Source of the DNA: Pinus tabuliformis
Lineage: Eukaryota; Streptophyta; Pinopsida; Pinales; Pinaceae
Direction of reading: 5' to 3'
Length of the DNA stretch: 64,000 nucleotides
Assembly: GCA_031772625.1 (NCBI GenBank)
Contig: CM062815.1
Location: 603,496,505 to 603,560,504 of the forward strand
The notes below the pieces were generated by a model. The model was not told the origin of the DNA. It saw only the letters and a list, made by a program, of their open reading frames with translations, and did not search any database. This document shows positions 23,101 through 35,535 of this stretch, piece by piece (the first letter of the stretch is position 1; each line of letters begins with the position of its first letter). The translations under genes and the position numbers were made by a program.

Positions 23101-24384
23101 AGAGCAGGAATCATTCTTCGGACATTGGATCCGGGTCTGCGATGGCTGGCTGAAGAAATCAGGAAAATTGATACACAAATATAATGTTAACCATGTAGAA
23201 ACCAAGAAATTTTGAGTACAAGCCTAAAATAATCGAAATAAATCTATCCTATATGTCACTGTAAACAGTGGCATAATAATCAATCGAGATAAAAACTTAG
23301 AAGAAAATTAAAAACATTGAATAGCGGTAAATTTCTCTACAACGTTTATCTTTCCTATTCGTTCAATTTGTGGTAAAACTTCACTACGAGAGCCTTCACA
23401 TCACATACATCATAAAATGCATAATTTAATATCGATCAATACAATTAGATAATATTTGTTTATATCGATTATTTTAATATTTTTTTTATACTTGTTGAGA
23501 CATCGTATATAATGATCCATTAACATAGTATATAGTGATTGATCTCGGTGGTTTTAGAAATAGAAGTGGTTTTGAAAAAACTCAAAAATCAAAGTTGTCA
23601 AATGGAAGTGAAACCAAGGTCAAATCATAGTGCTTGTTGCCATGATTCTAACAATGAGAATGATACTCAAATCCGAGTTCGTTTGCTCAAGATACAACTC
23701 GTCAAAGTTCGTATGCTCAAGACACAGTCGGTCTACGATGTTTTAGGCACTGACCCTTTCCTCAACCCGAGGGTTATCTATAGGAGTTACAACACATTTT
23801 GGCTCGGGGAATTAATCAGAGTATTTTTCTCTCGGTACGACCAATTTTACATTCCCTCTATTAGGTGAGTAAGGGTTGTGTGGGTTGAGTATCTCTCACC
23901 CTGGCAACTCCATTGTTTGAATATTATTTTGAGCAACCTGGCTTTTCAGAGGCCTCATACTCGCTTTGATACAACCTAACAGAAAAATGCTCCCGTATTC
24001 AACCCCGAGAAAATCATATCCCAGAGGATTTAGAAAGAGAGTACCACGGTTACTCCAGATTCCACAAGATCTTTTCGAGAAATATCATCCAATAGCTCTC
24101 AAAACGCTGTGATAAACTACCTTGAGTTTGCCTCCAAAGTCTTATAATATCCTGAAGAACATTGTGCATTGTTTGGCTTTTTTCCTTCTAGAGTAAAAAA
24201 TGAAGAAGCTTCTGTGAGTTCACCTTCTTTCTCATTTCATCCCTCCCATGAAGCTGAAGATGTTAAAGACATCCTTATAAACAGTCCCACACAGAGTGTG
24301 GATAGCTTCCCAACCTAGATCCAGTTAGTTGCGACTTAGATACCCCCTCAACAAGGACATGTAATAAATTTTATACCACCTCCC
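23101..24384. other. Unassigned DNA upstream of the G1 gag
   Basis: A 110-codon frame at 23539-23868 (VLKKLKNQSCQMEVKPRSNH...) has no recognisable domain. The stretch from about 23870 may be leader of the gypsy remnant G1, but I find no LTR boundary. Confidence 0.4.
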
Positions 24385-24393
24385 TTGCTCAAT

Positions 24394-25200
24394 ATGGTTG
24401 TCCCAGGGTTTCTCTTGAGAAAATATGCACTGCTGGATTTTCCACAACCCTTGAATGGTATGCCACAAGACTATCTCAAGCTCTTACCAAGATTCATAGG
24501 AGAAGATGACATTTCAGCACAGAGGCATGTAGAAATTTTCTGTGCATTTGTAGAAAATCTCAATGTAGAACACCTAGATGTGGTGTTAAGACTTTTTGTC
24601 CATTCTCTTGATGGGGAAGCCAGGAAATGGTTTAAAACCCTACCAAATGCTTCAATCAATACTTGGGAGGAGATGGAGAATTCTTTCATGCAAAAATGGG
24701 GAGAGAAAAGGGACCATGGGTATATCCTCACTGAATTCAATGCTATGAATAAAAAACATAATGAATATATGTTAGAATTCATAAAAAGGTTTAAAAAATT
24801 GTACAATAGTCTCCCTCTTAAAATCAAACCTCCATAGGTTACTGCTAAAGTGATTTTTGGTAGGACCTTTGAACCAAAATTTGGTTTCACTCTCAGAGAA
24901 AGTAAGTATCACTCCTCATACTAGATTCAAATAGATTCTTTAGAATTTGGAGCAAAGTTCACTTCTACTGGGAAGTGGAGAGGGAGAACTGATCATGGGT
25001 ATAGGATAAGAGGAAAAGAGGAAGCTAATTCCTCAAACCAGGGAAAGGAAACTCAAGAGCATAAACTCAAGGAAATGAACAAGCTAATAAGAAACATGTC
25101 TAACAAGCTTGTGAAACTCGATTTATAAAACAAAAACCATCCTCGACAAAACCAACCAGCTCCTAACCGAAGTTTCAATCCTGACTATAGGAGACCTCCT
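24394..25200 (+). pseudogene. G1 gag (retrotransposon Gag, PF03732 type)
   Basis: Frame from the ATG at 24394 encodes FPQPLNGMPQDYLKLLPRFI, then DISAQRHVEIFCAFVENLNV, VLRLFVHSLDGEARKWF, INTWEEMENSFMQKWG and NEYMLEFIKRFKKLYNSLP, the retrotrans_gag fold of Ty3/gypsy capsid. A stop at 24835-24837 ends the frame, but Gag-like sequence continues (VTAKVIFGRTFEPKFGFTL) with further stops. No intact nucleocapsid knuckle is visible. The capsid protein is not translatable as a whole. Confidence 0.8.
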
Positions 25201-25877
25201 TTGTAGCTATTGTAAAGGGAGATAAGGGAGCAAAAGGATCACATTCAACCTCCATTATATTTGGAAGATGATCCAGAGGAGAATGCTGAAGAAACAATAG
25301 AAGTGAAAGAAAATTAATTTTCTTCTCTTTCAGAGGGAGAAAATGAAATAGAGGCCAATGAAGTAGAAGGGGATGATTGGGAGACCCCTCTAGATGATGG
25401 TGAGATTGAACACTATTGTAAATAGTTAGATGAGTTAATGTAGGCCCATCTACAGGGGAAATATGATCTTAGATCTTCTAGGAAAAGATCTAGAATGCAT
25501 AATCAAAATGAGGAGTCCTCTCCCACCAATCATCCCAAATCAACAGAGAAAAGAAAGAAGCCACTAGACTAAGCCTCACTAGAAAGAAAGAATCTTCAGA
25601 TTCCATTCTCCACAAGACTGAAGTTTATAAAATATAACAGTTTCCCTTACAGACTAAACCAGTCTGTGATAAAGAAAAAGAGCTTGTTGATGTGGTCACA
25701 GCTGATAGGAATCCCCTTGCATTTAGTCTTCAAAAAAAGCTGGAGAAGGTCAAAATATCCGTCCCCTTAACTGAATTGTTGAAACATCCAAATTAAAAAA
25801 TTCAAGTATCTTAGTTCATGTGTCCTACCGCCATGGCCCCTCTGCAAGACAACCTGAACCTCTAAGAAGAAATACCC
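25201..25877 (+). pseudogene. G1 gag-protease linker, degenerate
   Basis: Acidic, Lys/Glu-rich segments with many stops (ENEIEANEVEGDDWETPLDD, then STRLKFIKYNSF) typical of the low-complexity linker between Gag and protease. No domain can be named. Confidence 0.45.
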
Positions 25878-26291
25878 ATGGTTGTATTTGGACCTCATGT
25901 TGAGGAACAAGGCCATTCTACTCCCCCTTTCTATGTCACTTTGGTCATTGATGAACTTCTCTTACATAACTACATGCTTGAATCTGAAGCTTCTCACAAT
26001 TTGATGCCATTGTCTGTTATGGAGCAATTGGGGCTGCAAATAACAAGACCATATAAATATATGTATTCTTTTGACTCCAAGAGAGTAAAATGTCTAGGGT
26101 TGATTAAAGACCTAGTGGTCAATTTGGCTCAGATCCCTGTGAAGAGTGTTGTAATGGATATTGTAGTGGTTGATATCCCTGCAAGGTTTGGTATGCTCTT
26201 GTCCAGATCATGGGGATCGAAAATTGGAGGATCCATTAAAATTGATTTAACATATGCTACCATTCCTGTTTTTGGTGGAGAAGAGCACTGA
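25878..26291 (+). pseudogene. G1 retropepsin-like protease
   Basis: A 137-codon open frame. FYVTLVIDELLLHNYMLE, then SEASHNLMPLSVMEQLGL, VKCLGLIKDLVVNLAQIP and DIVVVDIPARFGMLLSRSWG follow the plant gypsy aspartic-protease pattern. In that family the active site is D-S/T-G-A-S; here it reads E-S-E-A-S, so the catalytic Asp and Gly are lost. The enzyme would have cut the Gag-Pol polyprotein. Confidence 0.75.
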
Positions 26292-26462
26292 TTATATAGA
26301 GAAGCGAGATTTGTGAAGACAGTTACAAGGACTGACTATTCAAATAATGCCCCTATGTATGGTAAAGAAAGGTATTTCTCTTTTTTGTTGTTAGAGGAAG
26401 ATCAAATCATGGATGAGACACAGGTGGAATGTTTTGTCTAACTAGACTAACAATCACTGGAG

Positions 26463-26631
26463 TGTGACAAAGTATGGAAGCTATACTTTGATGGTGCTTA
26501 TTCCAGGGAAGGAAATGGGGCAAGTGTGTTGTTAGTATCCCCATAAGGAAACTTTCTTCTTCTCTCTTTCAAGTCATAGTTTGAAGCCACAAATAATGTT
26601 GTTTAATATGAAGCTTTGCTTCTATATTTGT
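26463..26631 (+). pseudogene. G1 RNase H, 5' part, cut by element G
   Basis: Reads VWKLYFDGAYSREGNGASVL, then LVSP, a stop, FLLLSFKS, and FEATNNVV...YEALL, the N-terminal part of a gypsy RNase H1-type domain (YFDGA holds the first catalytic Asp). Homology ends at 26631 where the LTR of G begins. The lack of RT upstream indicates an earlier internal deletion. Confidence 0.7.
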
Positions 26632-27483
26632 TGTTATAGAACCATTTACTACCCTTGGTAGATTTGATGCTCTATGATATCGCCTATGGAAACCCTTCCC
26701 TACCAAATTGGTCCATTTTCTAAAAAACAATGTTTTAAATCCCATACGTGATTATGCCCTATCTAAAGCGTGTGTACGCGCGGGTCAACCTATACCCAAC
26801 CCGCGAATATGTGTTAAAACATAAAAAAATATATAATCTCCCTTAATTCGGGCAGGGTTTACAGGTTTGACCGGATACCCACCTACTATAGCCCATCGTC
26901 CAACTGTTTCCCAACTGAAAAAACTAATTTGGAGAAGTATAAATACATCTCCATGGGAAGGCCTAATGGGAGGAAAAAGGATTAGATATTGATATTATAA
27001 TCGAGTACATTCCTGATCAAGTCTGAAGATATCCCTGTGCCTTCTGCATTCCCAGTCATAGGAAACCCCTGTTTCCTTCTTGAGATGTTCATCATCCCTT
27101 CATGACATCCTTGTGTATACTTATGGAGGAGGATTGCTGAGGCCTAGGTAGGACAGATCTGGAGGACAGTTTCTCTTGGAGCCGATAGATGACTCAAGTT
27201 GTAGTTCTTCCATATTTTCTTTAGCTTACATTAATAAAGAGGTGTTGTCTTGTTCCTGATGATTATGGTCTTTATGCATTAATTTATGTCATGATTTTCT
27301 TATAAAATCTCACATTAATGTTTATTTTCTTACATGCTTATATGATCTAACCTTGATATCATGAACATGCTTTCAATTATTTTTGGTGTATATGCTTTGC
27401 CTTGAATGAATTGCAGGTCTTAAAGCGCAAGGAAGAAGCAGAGGGTTTGAACCCTATGGGAACGACCTCAAACATAGGACCTA
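26632..27483 (+). repeat. G 5' LTR, first part
   Basis: 852 bp up to the C2 insertion. It contains a TATA-like motif 'agtataaatacatctccatg' near 26937, also present in the right LTR. Differences from the 63382 copy are frequent, for example 'atcgcctatggaaa' against 'atggcctagggcaa'. Confidence 0.8.
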
Positions 27484-28386
27484 TGTTGAAATATGTCAAC
27501 AAGAATATTCCAATTTAATTTGTCCTTGAATTAAATTGTGAATTAAAATTGAATTTAGTCTTAACAACTACTTGGAAATAATTAATTAAGTTATTTTGAC
27601 TTAATTAGTTGGAGAAATTCAAGTTATAAGTCTTTCTAAAGTCATGCAACAGTTATTCCTTAAATTAAGGAGATAAGATTGAGTTATATTTGAGTTGTAA
27701 TTAGTTAGCTCAGTTTACTAAGTTAAGTCCAGTTAAATTAGTTCCAAACTGTTTGAGGAACTAATAGAGAGTTAACAGTTAGTTGATGCATGCATGCACT
27801 CAACTAGTGCTACTCCATTTAATTGAATATTCCCTCATCAGAAACTCATGCATGTCTATTTTGAGAAAGACCCATTTGAGATTAAAGACAAGGAAAGTGT
27901 ACTATTAGTTGCATGTGTTTTCTTATAAAGAAAACTCATGCATGTAGTCAAGGCATCATTCCTTGAGGATTGCATAGTTCTAACATTGTGTGAGATCAGA
28001 GTGTTCCACTTGGTGAGATGATAATCAACCCAGAGGAACAACACAAAGAAATAGGAGCTTGGAGGGCAGAGAGGAATGCTTAAGAGAAGCCAATATTGCC
28101 TGTGAGCATCTGTGAGGATTGTATTGAGAGCTGACTAGCTGTGAGAGCTAAGGCTTTGTATAATTCCTATGTATTTCCACCTTGTATGATAATACAGATA
28201 ATGGGGGTTTTAGCTAAGGCTTTCCCCAAAGTATTTTCATGTGTATTGTGAAATTGATTCTTCTTCTTCTGGTTATATTTTTCAACTTGATCTTTAAGCT
28301 TCCACAAATTGATAGTAGAAGTAGGTTATAGTATTCTACTTTGATTTATATTGCATTAGCGTGTTAACCTACACATATTTTCTACA
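27484..28386 (+). repeat. C2 5' LTR
   Basis: 903 bp, same length as its partner. Near its 3' end it contains 'gctttgtataattcctatg', a candidate TATA region, and T-rich sequence before the terminal TCTACA. Several dozen substitutions distinguish it from 47953-48855. Confidence 0.93.
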
Positions 28387-28398
28387 TGGTATCAGAGC
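28387..28398 (+). other. C2 primer binding site
   Basis: TGGTATCAGAGC, the exact complement of the plant initiator-Met tRNA 3' end, directly after the 5' LTR. Confidence 0.95.
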
Positions 28399-28523
28399 TG
28401 GATTTGTAGAAATTTTCTACATGGTAACGAAGCTGTGAACAGTATAATCAAAAGAGAATTTGAAGTTTGAAGTTCGGGGTTGCAGGTGCAAATCGAATTC
28501 ATATCATACTTCAAGGTTGGCCA

Positions 28524-29330
28524 ATGGCGTTCTATGGCTTGAGACGCGAGTATGCCTTGGAAGGTAGTTCGAATTACATAGCATGGAAAGATAGAATGGA
28601 AGTTGTATTAGAAGACAATGGCTTGAAGGAATTCATTGATCAAGAAATCCAAAAGTCAGCTTCAACTAATGCACAAGAGTTGGCTGAGTGGAAGAAGTGT
28701 GTGGCGAAGACGAGACAGATCATCTTTGAGGGAGTTCAAGACCATATTGTCTCGAGTCTCCATGGGAAGGATACTCCATTTTAAATGTGGAAGACATTGA
28801 AGGACCTCTACTAGCATAGTAGCGACCAGAGGAAATTGGCACTCAAGGATAAGCTTCAAAGAATCAAGATGGAGAAGGGCGATACTATTTCCACATATCT
28901 GAACAAGCTCACCACCTGCAGAGATGAGCTTGGCAGTGTGGGAATAACTACTACCGATGATGATATGGTGAGCCTCGCTCTCCTTGGCCTTCCAAAGAGT
29001 TGGAATAGCTACCAAGACTCTGTGAATGGAAGGGATAAACTTCTGAATTGGGAATGAATGTGGTCGGATCTCATGCAGGAGGAGATCAGGAGGAACACAC
29101 GAGATGGTTCTTCATCCAATAATGATGATGAAGAAAATATGGCCTTAGCAAGTAAGGCAAGGAAAGGGAAGGAGAAGGCTTCCCGTTCCAAATCGAATTC
29201 TTCTCATGGAGGTAAGAAGGGTGACATGTCTAAAGTGAGATGCTTTAATTGTCACGAGATGGGACATTATGCGACTAAATGCCCATCGAAGAAGTCCAAG
29301 AAGGGATCCTTGGAAGGATCAGAAGGTAAG
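28524..29330 (+). pseudogene. C2 gag (UBN2-type with CCHC knuckle)
   Basis: The best start is the ATG at 28524 (MAFYGLRREYALEGSSNYIA). It proceeds through WKDRMEVVLEDNGLKEFID, LKDLY.HSSDQRKLALKDKL, TISTYLNKLTTCRDELG and LALLGLPKSWNSYQDSV, the standard copia Gag (UBN2) layout, to the knuckle CFNCHEMGHYATKC (C-X2-C-X4-H-X4-C, about 29238-29280), which is intact. Three in-frame stops break it: TAA at 28782, TAG at 28812 (probably from CAG) and TGA at 29055 (probably from CGA). Frame is otherwise maintained into pol, as is normal for single-ORF copia elements. Confidence 0.9.
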
Positions 29331-30601
29331 GCATTAGCCTCTCAGTTCAAAATGGACTTTACCCTCATCACATGCATGGTGTCATCGATGATGGGTTGTG
29401 TTTGGTATCTTGACAGTGGAGCCTCATTCCACATGATCGGTGATAAAAATTTATTCAGTGCCTTGGAGGAGAAAGACCTCAAGATGTGCATAGAGATGGG
29501 TGATGATGGAAGGTATAGTGTTTCAGGAGTGGGCACGGTTGCTTTTCAGAGGGAGCATGGAGCTCCTCTCACCTTGACAGATGTGATGTATGTGCCTGGA
29601 CTGAAGAAGAATTTGGTATCGTTCGCGATGTTGGAGGACAAAGGCTACGATGTTGTCTTCAGTAAAGGAAAGGCATTCCTAAGACACATAGCCACGGGTC
29701 AGACCAAGAGGATAGGGATTCGGGTGAAGAATCTCTATAAACTAGAGGTAGATGATTGTGCAACATTGAGTACGAAAGCAGAATTGGTGCAAAGCCAAGA
29801 CATTGGCGAGTTGTGGCACAGGCAGTTGGGACCCTTGCATCATGGGGCTTTGAAGATAATGCATCAGATATCTACAAGACTTCCCAAAGGTAAACTTGAG
29901 CAAGTTGACACATGTAAAGGTTGTACCTTGGGAAAGTACACCAAGTCTTCCTTTCATGATCGAGATAGTCGAGTAGAGGCTATCTTAGAGCGAGTTCATA
30001 CTGATTTGTGTGGACCATTCTCGATGGCATCCACAACGAAGCAAAGGTATTATGTGATTTTCATTGATGACTATTCTCGTAAATGCTGGATTTATTTCAT
30101 GTAAAAGAAGGACCAAACTTTCACAAAGTTTTGTGAGTTCAAAGCTTTGGTCGAGAAAGAGTCAGGGAAGAAGATCAAGGCCTTGAGAAGTGACAACAGT
30201 GGAGAATATGTCTCCCAAGAGTTTATGGACTTCTGCGTAGTGGAAGGAATTAAACGAGAGTTGACAGCACCTCATAACCCAGAACAAAATGGGATGGCCG
30301 AGAGGAAGAACAAAACTATTGTAGGGTAGCATGGGAAATGCTACATGACCAAGGACTACCACTTCACTTGTGGGCTAAGCCATGCAACACATCAGTCTAT
30401 TTGCAAAATAGAATTCGGCACCGCATACTTGGGATGAAGACACCAGAGGAAGCTTTCTCCAGTAAGAGACCAAATGTGGCTCATTTCAGGATCTTTGGCT
30501 CATCAGTATATTGCCATGTGACAAAGGATGCATGGAAGAAGCTTGAGCCGACAACAGAGTTGGGGATACTTGTGGGGTATACTGATACACCTCACAACTA
30601 T
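29331..30601 (+). pseudogene. C2 pol, 5' half (protease, GAG-pre-integrase, integrase)
   Basis: The frame of gag continues. Protease holds WYLDSGASFHM (the D-S-G-A-S active site is intact) and LTLTDVMYVPGLKKNLVSF. GAG-pre-integrase: IGELWHRQLGPLHHGALKIM and TCKGCTLGK. Integrase core: HTDLCGPF, YYVIFIDDYSRKCWIYF, then LRSDNSGEYVSQEF and TAPHNPEQNGMAERKN, so the D, D, E catalytic residues are present. A stop (TAA, about 30102) follows IYFM, and a frameshift near 30325 moves to MLHDQGLPLHLWA and FGSSVYCHVTKDAWKKLEP. The reading is cut at GYTDTPHNY by insertion of R3. Confidence 0.9.
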
Positions 30602-31661
30602 TGTAAGAGCCCTATCCTAGGGTCTGCTAATGGATCTAATTTTTCTGAATTAAATACGATAAGAGGTGATAACTTACTTACTTACACGGCTTTTAAACAA
30701 ATAAAATTTTGTCATTTACATTATAATCAACATAAATTATGGTGAGCATTCCATTGATATCAACTTAACAAGAGTAGTCCATGGAAAAATACCTGTTCCG
30801 GCGGTTGATGATGATACCTTTGTCTTATAGCTCCAGCCGAACGCTCCTTCTGACCGACCCAACCGGATTTACCTCCCAGCCAACTAGGAAATAAATTCCT
30901 AGCCCAGGAAACCTCCACAGGTTCCCTAGCCCTCCGTGCCCAAGTCCAACCAGATATAGTGTGTCCTCAAGAAGAATGTGCAAAACTAGATAATGATACT
31001 TTCCTCCTCTCAAACCCAAGAAACCTCCACAGGTTTCCAAGGTCTCCCAAAAATCATAACAAGGCCAAACAATCACAACCAACCCCCACCATCCTAAGCA
31101 AGACTCCCACTCCCCCCTTTTCTTCCTTCCCCCTTCCCTTTTTATACCCTCTTTCCTCAACCACCTCTCATTAATGTCATTAACTCTCACCCATCCTTGG
31201 TTGACTTCTCTTCTAAGCTAGGAGTACATTTGGAATTGTGACATGAATATAAAATTGAGAATTTAATGGGAAAGGATCATGTCTTCTCCCAAGTAAATCT
31301 GAAAAGTACATTTGGGAATGTGAAGTGTAATTACATGGAGAGGACCATGTCTTCTCCTTAGTAAATGTGAGGGTACATTGGGGAATGTGAAATGAATAAA
31401 TATATATTGTTGATAAGATGGAGAGGACTATGTCTTCTCCCAAGTAAATGTGAGGGTACATTGGGGAATGTGAAATGAATAAATATATTTTGAATTAATG
31501 GAAGGAGACCATATCCTACATAATATTCAAATTGAGAAGATAAGTGGGGAATTTGAATAATGGAAATCATAAATTTATTTTATGACCAATATTTCTCAAT
31601 ATTTTCAGATAATGTAAATATTAACACAATTTGTAGGATAAGATTTAAGTGAGGCATTACA
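30602..31661 (-). repeat. R3 3' LTR
   Basis: 1,060 bp, nearly identical to 46219-47277. The tandem units with 'gtcttctcccaagtaaat' lie at about 31230-31480. Confidence 0.93.
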
Positions 31662-31677
31662 CACACCCCTCCTTCAG
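31662..31677 (-). other. R3 polypurine tract
   Basis: Sense strand reads CTGAAGGAGGGGTGTG directly before the LTR TGTAATGCC, purine-rich as expected for plus-strand priming. Confidence 0.7.
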
Positions 31678-34277
31678 AAAACTTCGTCCCGAAGTTAGAA
31701 TGAAAAGATACAAGGAGTTTGAAAGCATAGCAAACCAGAGAGAGTTATAGCATTAAAATTTGATAAGTCAGACAATGACATTACTTCCCATCAAGAGTCT
31801 CCAACTGATCTATATCTTCCTATCCACCCTGGCCTACTTCCATTCCCACCCTATCCGTCCTCTGCTGCCTTATCAGTGGCAAAGGCCATACTGACCACTG
31901 ATAAAAGCGACATGGTGGAAGCGTCGAATGCCTCGACCAAACTTTCCCCAGCAGGAATCTGGCAATCGTCATCACACGTCTAGGGGGAGCGTTCAGCTGT
32001 CCTCCCCACGATTCCAAGTTTCGGAGGATACACGGTGGGAAACACCTCCACCCCTCCTTCAGAGCACGGACCAAACTACAGAGCTGGTTGGACTTGTCAT
32101 CGAATAATCCAGTCAGGTCATCTTGCCACCTGTCATTTGCATTTTTCTCATGTCATAAGAGTGCATATCAAGTAGATACCAAATGTAATAGAACAATGTA
32201 CATCGTACCTTTCCTCATTGGTCGTCTTAACCTTCCCCAATGGAATAGTAGATCTTGGTTATCATATGGTTCTTTCCAACCTGTAGTTTAGTTCTCATCC
32301 ATGCATATATACAACCACAAAATAGATATAGATACATGATCTTAAACATCATGTTTATTAAGCCCAGTGTCCACGTGTCAATTTTTGTTGTTCATACTGG
32401 AAATAAATCTTACATAAAATAAAACATAATTTCACTAAGTCATTGAATAGATAAATCATATCTATATAAGCCTATACGATGTAACAAAAACTCTGACAAG
32501 TCATGCACTAGATAAATTGTAACCAAGTAAGTCACACATTTGGTCATACATCCAACATTTCCATCATTAATACCAAATCCATCAATTGATTTTGACGTGT
32601 CGAACCAAATGTATATAATGTTCATAAATAGCAACATGGCACTGCAAAAGAGAACCTAAACATAGGTGGCTATCTACGTTAAAATGGGCATCATAAACGC
32701 TCATGTGACATCCTTGTGGAACCCCTCAATAACAATTAGAGTTGAAACAGATTCAACTGTCCATCCTGGAAAATAGCATTTGAACCCATATATGCTATAA
32801 GGTGGTACCAAAACCAAAATAATAGCAAGCAACAGATTAGTGCACTATCAATTCCACTAGGAGGTGCTAGTATAAGTTTTATGCATATAATTCCTTTAAA
32901 ACCTTAGTGAATGTAAAAGTCCAATTTGATGTTTTTTTTTTTTTTTTTCATCTTCCAACCCATTTAGTTAATCTTGAAAATAAAAGACTCCAAACTTCAG
33001 AAACTGTTTCCAACATGATTTTCATACTTTATTATTTTTTTTTGTAAATTGAGAGGAATGTCCTCTAAATGTCAAAAGGTTCAAATTTATTATATATTTA
33101 ATCATTGTTTACTAGTACTAAAACAATCTCATGATATATATTGCAGCTCACAATATGACCAGACAAATGAGAAATAATTAAATGAACGGAATAATTGCCT
33201 TTGCCCTGTTGCTATTAGTATTTCCCCTCTAAATGGCACCGCATTTCTAAAGATGCCTACTACTTTCATAAGTGGCCAGTGACCACAAAAGTTGCGAAGA
33301 AAGTTGAGGGTCCTTTTATCCAAAACTAGAGACACATTATTTTTCACGACATTTTTATTCAACACTAGAATAAGAGTAAAAGTGTATCCTAATATTTTCA
33401 CTAGTCTTTTATTGACTAAATAAGCTTCCATTCTAAAATCCCAAATTCTCTATGAATTGATCTTCTCATTTAATTTAAGATCATTAAAAACAACTGTCAG
33501 AGTAAGCCTTACACAAGCCCATAGTATTCAATCTATATTTTCACTAGAAAATTCTACCCCACTAGACTATCTTTGTCAGGCCTCCATCTGTTATGCACCA
33601 TGCAATAATTGTTGGCATCCTCTTTTCCTCAACCTTAGGTTACATCATGTCAGCCCATTTTTCTTTGGGTTGTTTGCTTGTTGGTTTTATTGTTTTTCTC
33701 TGTTACATGTACCTATTCATTATTAACTAATTTCTTGATTACTTTCTAGATTTCTTCGTCTTAGTAAACAAACAACATGACAAAGCATACTTAGTTACAA
33801 GACTAGGCTTAATATGTATGGATTAGAAGCAACCATTACATTGAATCTCACCATGCTAGATTGATGCATTCTAGTGAAAATCGATTTTTGGAGAAGTTAA
33901 ATTCAATTAAGAACACTTTAACCAATTAACCATGCCTTAAAAAAAAACTATCAAAGGGTAAGGATAGTACTGGATCACTTAGGGAAAACTCTTGGCATGT
34001 TTTGGGCTTCGTAGTAACTCAAACCACTCTATACTATATCCCTATGTTTAAAGTAGAGGGTATTTAAATGACACATGCTAGTCAACAGAAGTCATGAGCA
34101 TTACAACCATAAACTAAATTTCTATAATTAGGTCTTCGTTGTGACATCCTCACTATATTGTAGATCTGGTGTCTCCATTTATAGGTTCCAAGAAGCTTAA
34201 CAACCTCATCTGCTTATTTCTATAATCATTTATCTACAGAAAGCATGCAATGTTTAAAATTTGTACAAAGATAAAGC
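31678..34277. other. R3 interior, no gene recognised
   Basis: Starts with 'ttcgtcccgaagtt', which may be the last trace of gypsy pol. A poly(T) run lies at 32931-32949. Short open frames on both strands have no recognisable domains. It looks like captured or decayed non-coding DNA. Confidence 0.5.
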
Positions 34278-34284
34278 TTATAAT

Positions 34285-34490
34285 GGCCTTGGTGGGCTTA
34301 ATGGTTAAGAACATGTATTTCCTTGTAAGAGGTCATAGATTCAAATCTAGAGGGAAGTAGAAAAGGTAAACCTCCACAGACTTTAGTAGTCAAATCACTG
34401 CAGGGAGGCGGATCCCTTGTCCCATAAACAAGGGGTCTCATAAACCAATTTCGTGTCTGGCTTGGCCATGACCTATTATTATTATTATTA
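34285..34490 (+). mobile_element. tRNA-derived SINE with TSD
   Basis: 5' end 'ggccttggtgggcttaatgg' carries a Pol III box A (TGGGCTTAATGGTTAAGA), followed at about 34330 by box B-like GGTCATAGATTCAAATCT. The body contains 'ggcggatcccttgtccc' and the 3' end is an (ATT)n tail. It is flanked by a 7-bp duplication TTATAAT (34278-34284 and 34491-34497). About 206 bp. Such elements are transcribed by Pol III and mobilised by LINE machinery. Confidence 0.75.
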
Positions 34491-34651
34491 TTATAATTCA
34501 AAGGGAGACTCTAGCTCTATTTGTAAAATGTATTTGACGCATGCATAACATCAACATAGAACCAACTTGTAGTAGAAGTATGTTGAAGATCTGTTTTAAT
34601 ATAAAGCCTCTTTCTCACTTTTGAAGCCATGAAGGTACGAGGGAAACAATC

Positions 34652-34855
34652 TTCAAATGTAATGACGCTGGGATAATCACAAAGGACTCCTAGCTTCTTT
34701 GGAGATGACCCTAAGCGCGTTGGGTCAACAAGTCATGCTATATATGGGAGCCTTTAAATGTAAAGAAGCTGGAAAAACTACGAAAGACTCCCTAACTTCT
34801 TTGAAGATCGGCCTTAGACGATTGGGTCAATATAACATACCATATACAGGAGACT
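34652..34855. repeat. 101-bp diverged tandem duplication
   Basis: Copies start at 34652 ('ttcaaatgtaatgacgctgg') and 34753 ('tttaaatgtaaagaagctgg'). Both contain 'gactcc..agcttcttt.gaagat' and 'cgattgggtcaa'-like segments. The copies differ markedly, so the duplication is old. Confidence 0.75.
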
Positions 34856-35535
34856 CCTCGGATCCGAAGATGTGTCCAAGCCTAGGTGATATCCCTTAAC
34901 TGTAGTCGTCTTAGTCTAGCCAACAAAAAACCAAATTATTTTCATGACATGAAGACAGTTAATCACTTGAAGATGGTTGTTTGGAGAACAACTTGAAGAT
35001 AAATATAATCTTGTAAGGGTATTGTCACCGTGCAAGAACTGTCAAATGATGAGATTAATTAACTAGAAGACAACTGCTCCCATGGTGATGGAGGTTTGAA
35101 CTAGAATTTGTCAAAAACAATCAATAAAAATCAATAATATTCAAAATTGCAAGAATGCGAGCTAGCTCCTATAGATAACAACACTTAACAGAGTCCAGTA
35201 GAAATTTAACTACTTTTAGCTCCAGTTTCCTTAGACCTAGAAAATCATAACTAGCTACTAGATTCTTAAGTGATAATATATGACTGGAAATGCTAGAAAG
35301 TCTTCTTCCCTAAACATCAAATCCAAGTTGTTTAATGGCTGCAAACCCCTGAACCCTTCCTAATATACCAACTCTGCCAGCTGCCCATTGACTTCCTTTT
35401 TTAATCTTAAAAATTTATTTCAGGACTGAATTTATTCTTATCTAAAGATGTTTGAGAGGTCTTTTGTTTTTCAAATCATTTTTTTTTTCTAAGAGGGAAT
35501 GCCCATGTCTTCTCTAGGGTTCCATTGGTGCCTTC

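Larger units (their letters stand above)
24385..26631 (+). mobile_element. Ty3/gypsy remnant G1 (gag, protease, RNase H; RT absent)
   Basis: Three recognisable gypsy segments in plus orientation: Gag (24385-25200), retropepsin (25878-26291) and the start of an RNase H (about 26470-26620). Reverse transcriptase is missing between protease and RNase H. No 5' LTR is visible upstream, and the RNase H is cut at 26631 by element G. It is the oldest layer of the nested stack, with stops and frameshifts throughout. Confidence 0.8.

Noticed and set aside
28662-30362. Minus-strand open frames across C2 gag-pol
   Set aside because: Shadows of the clear plus-strand copia polyprotein.
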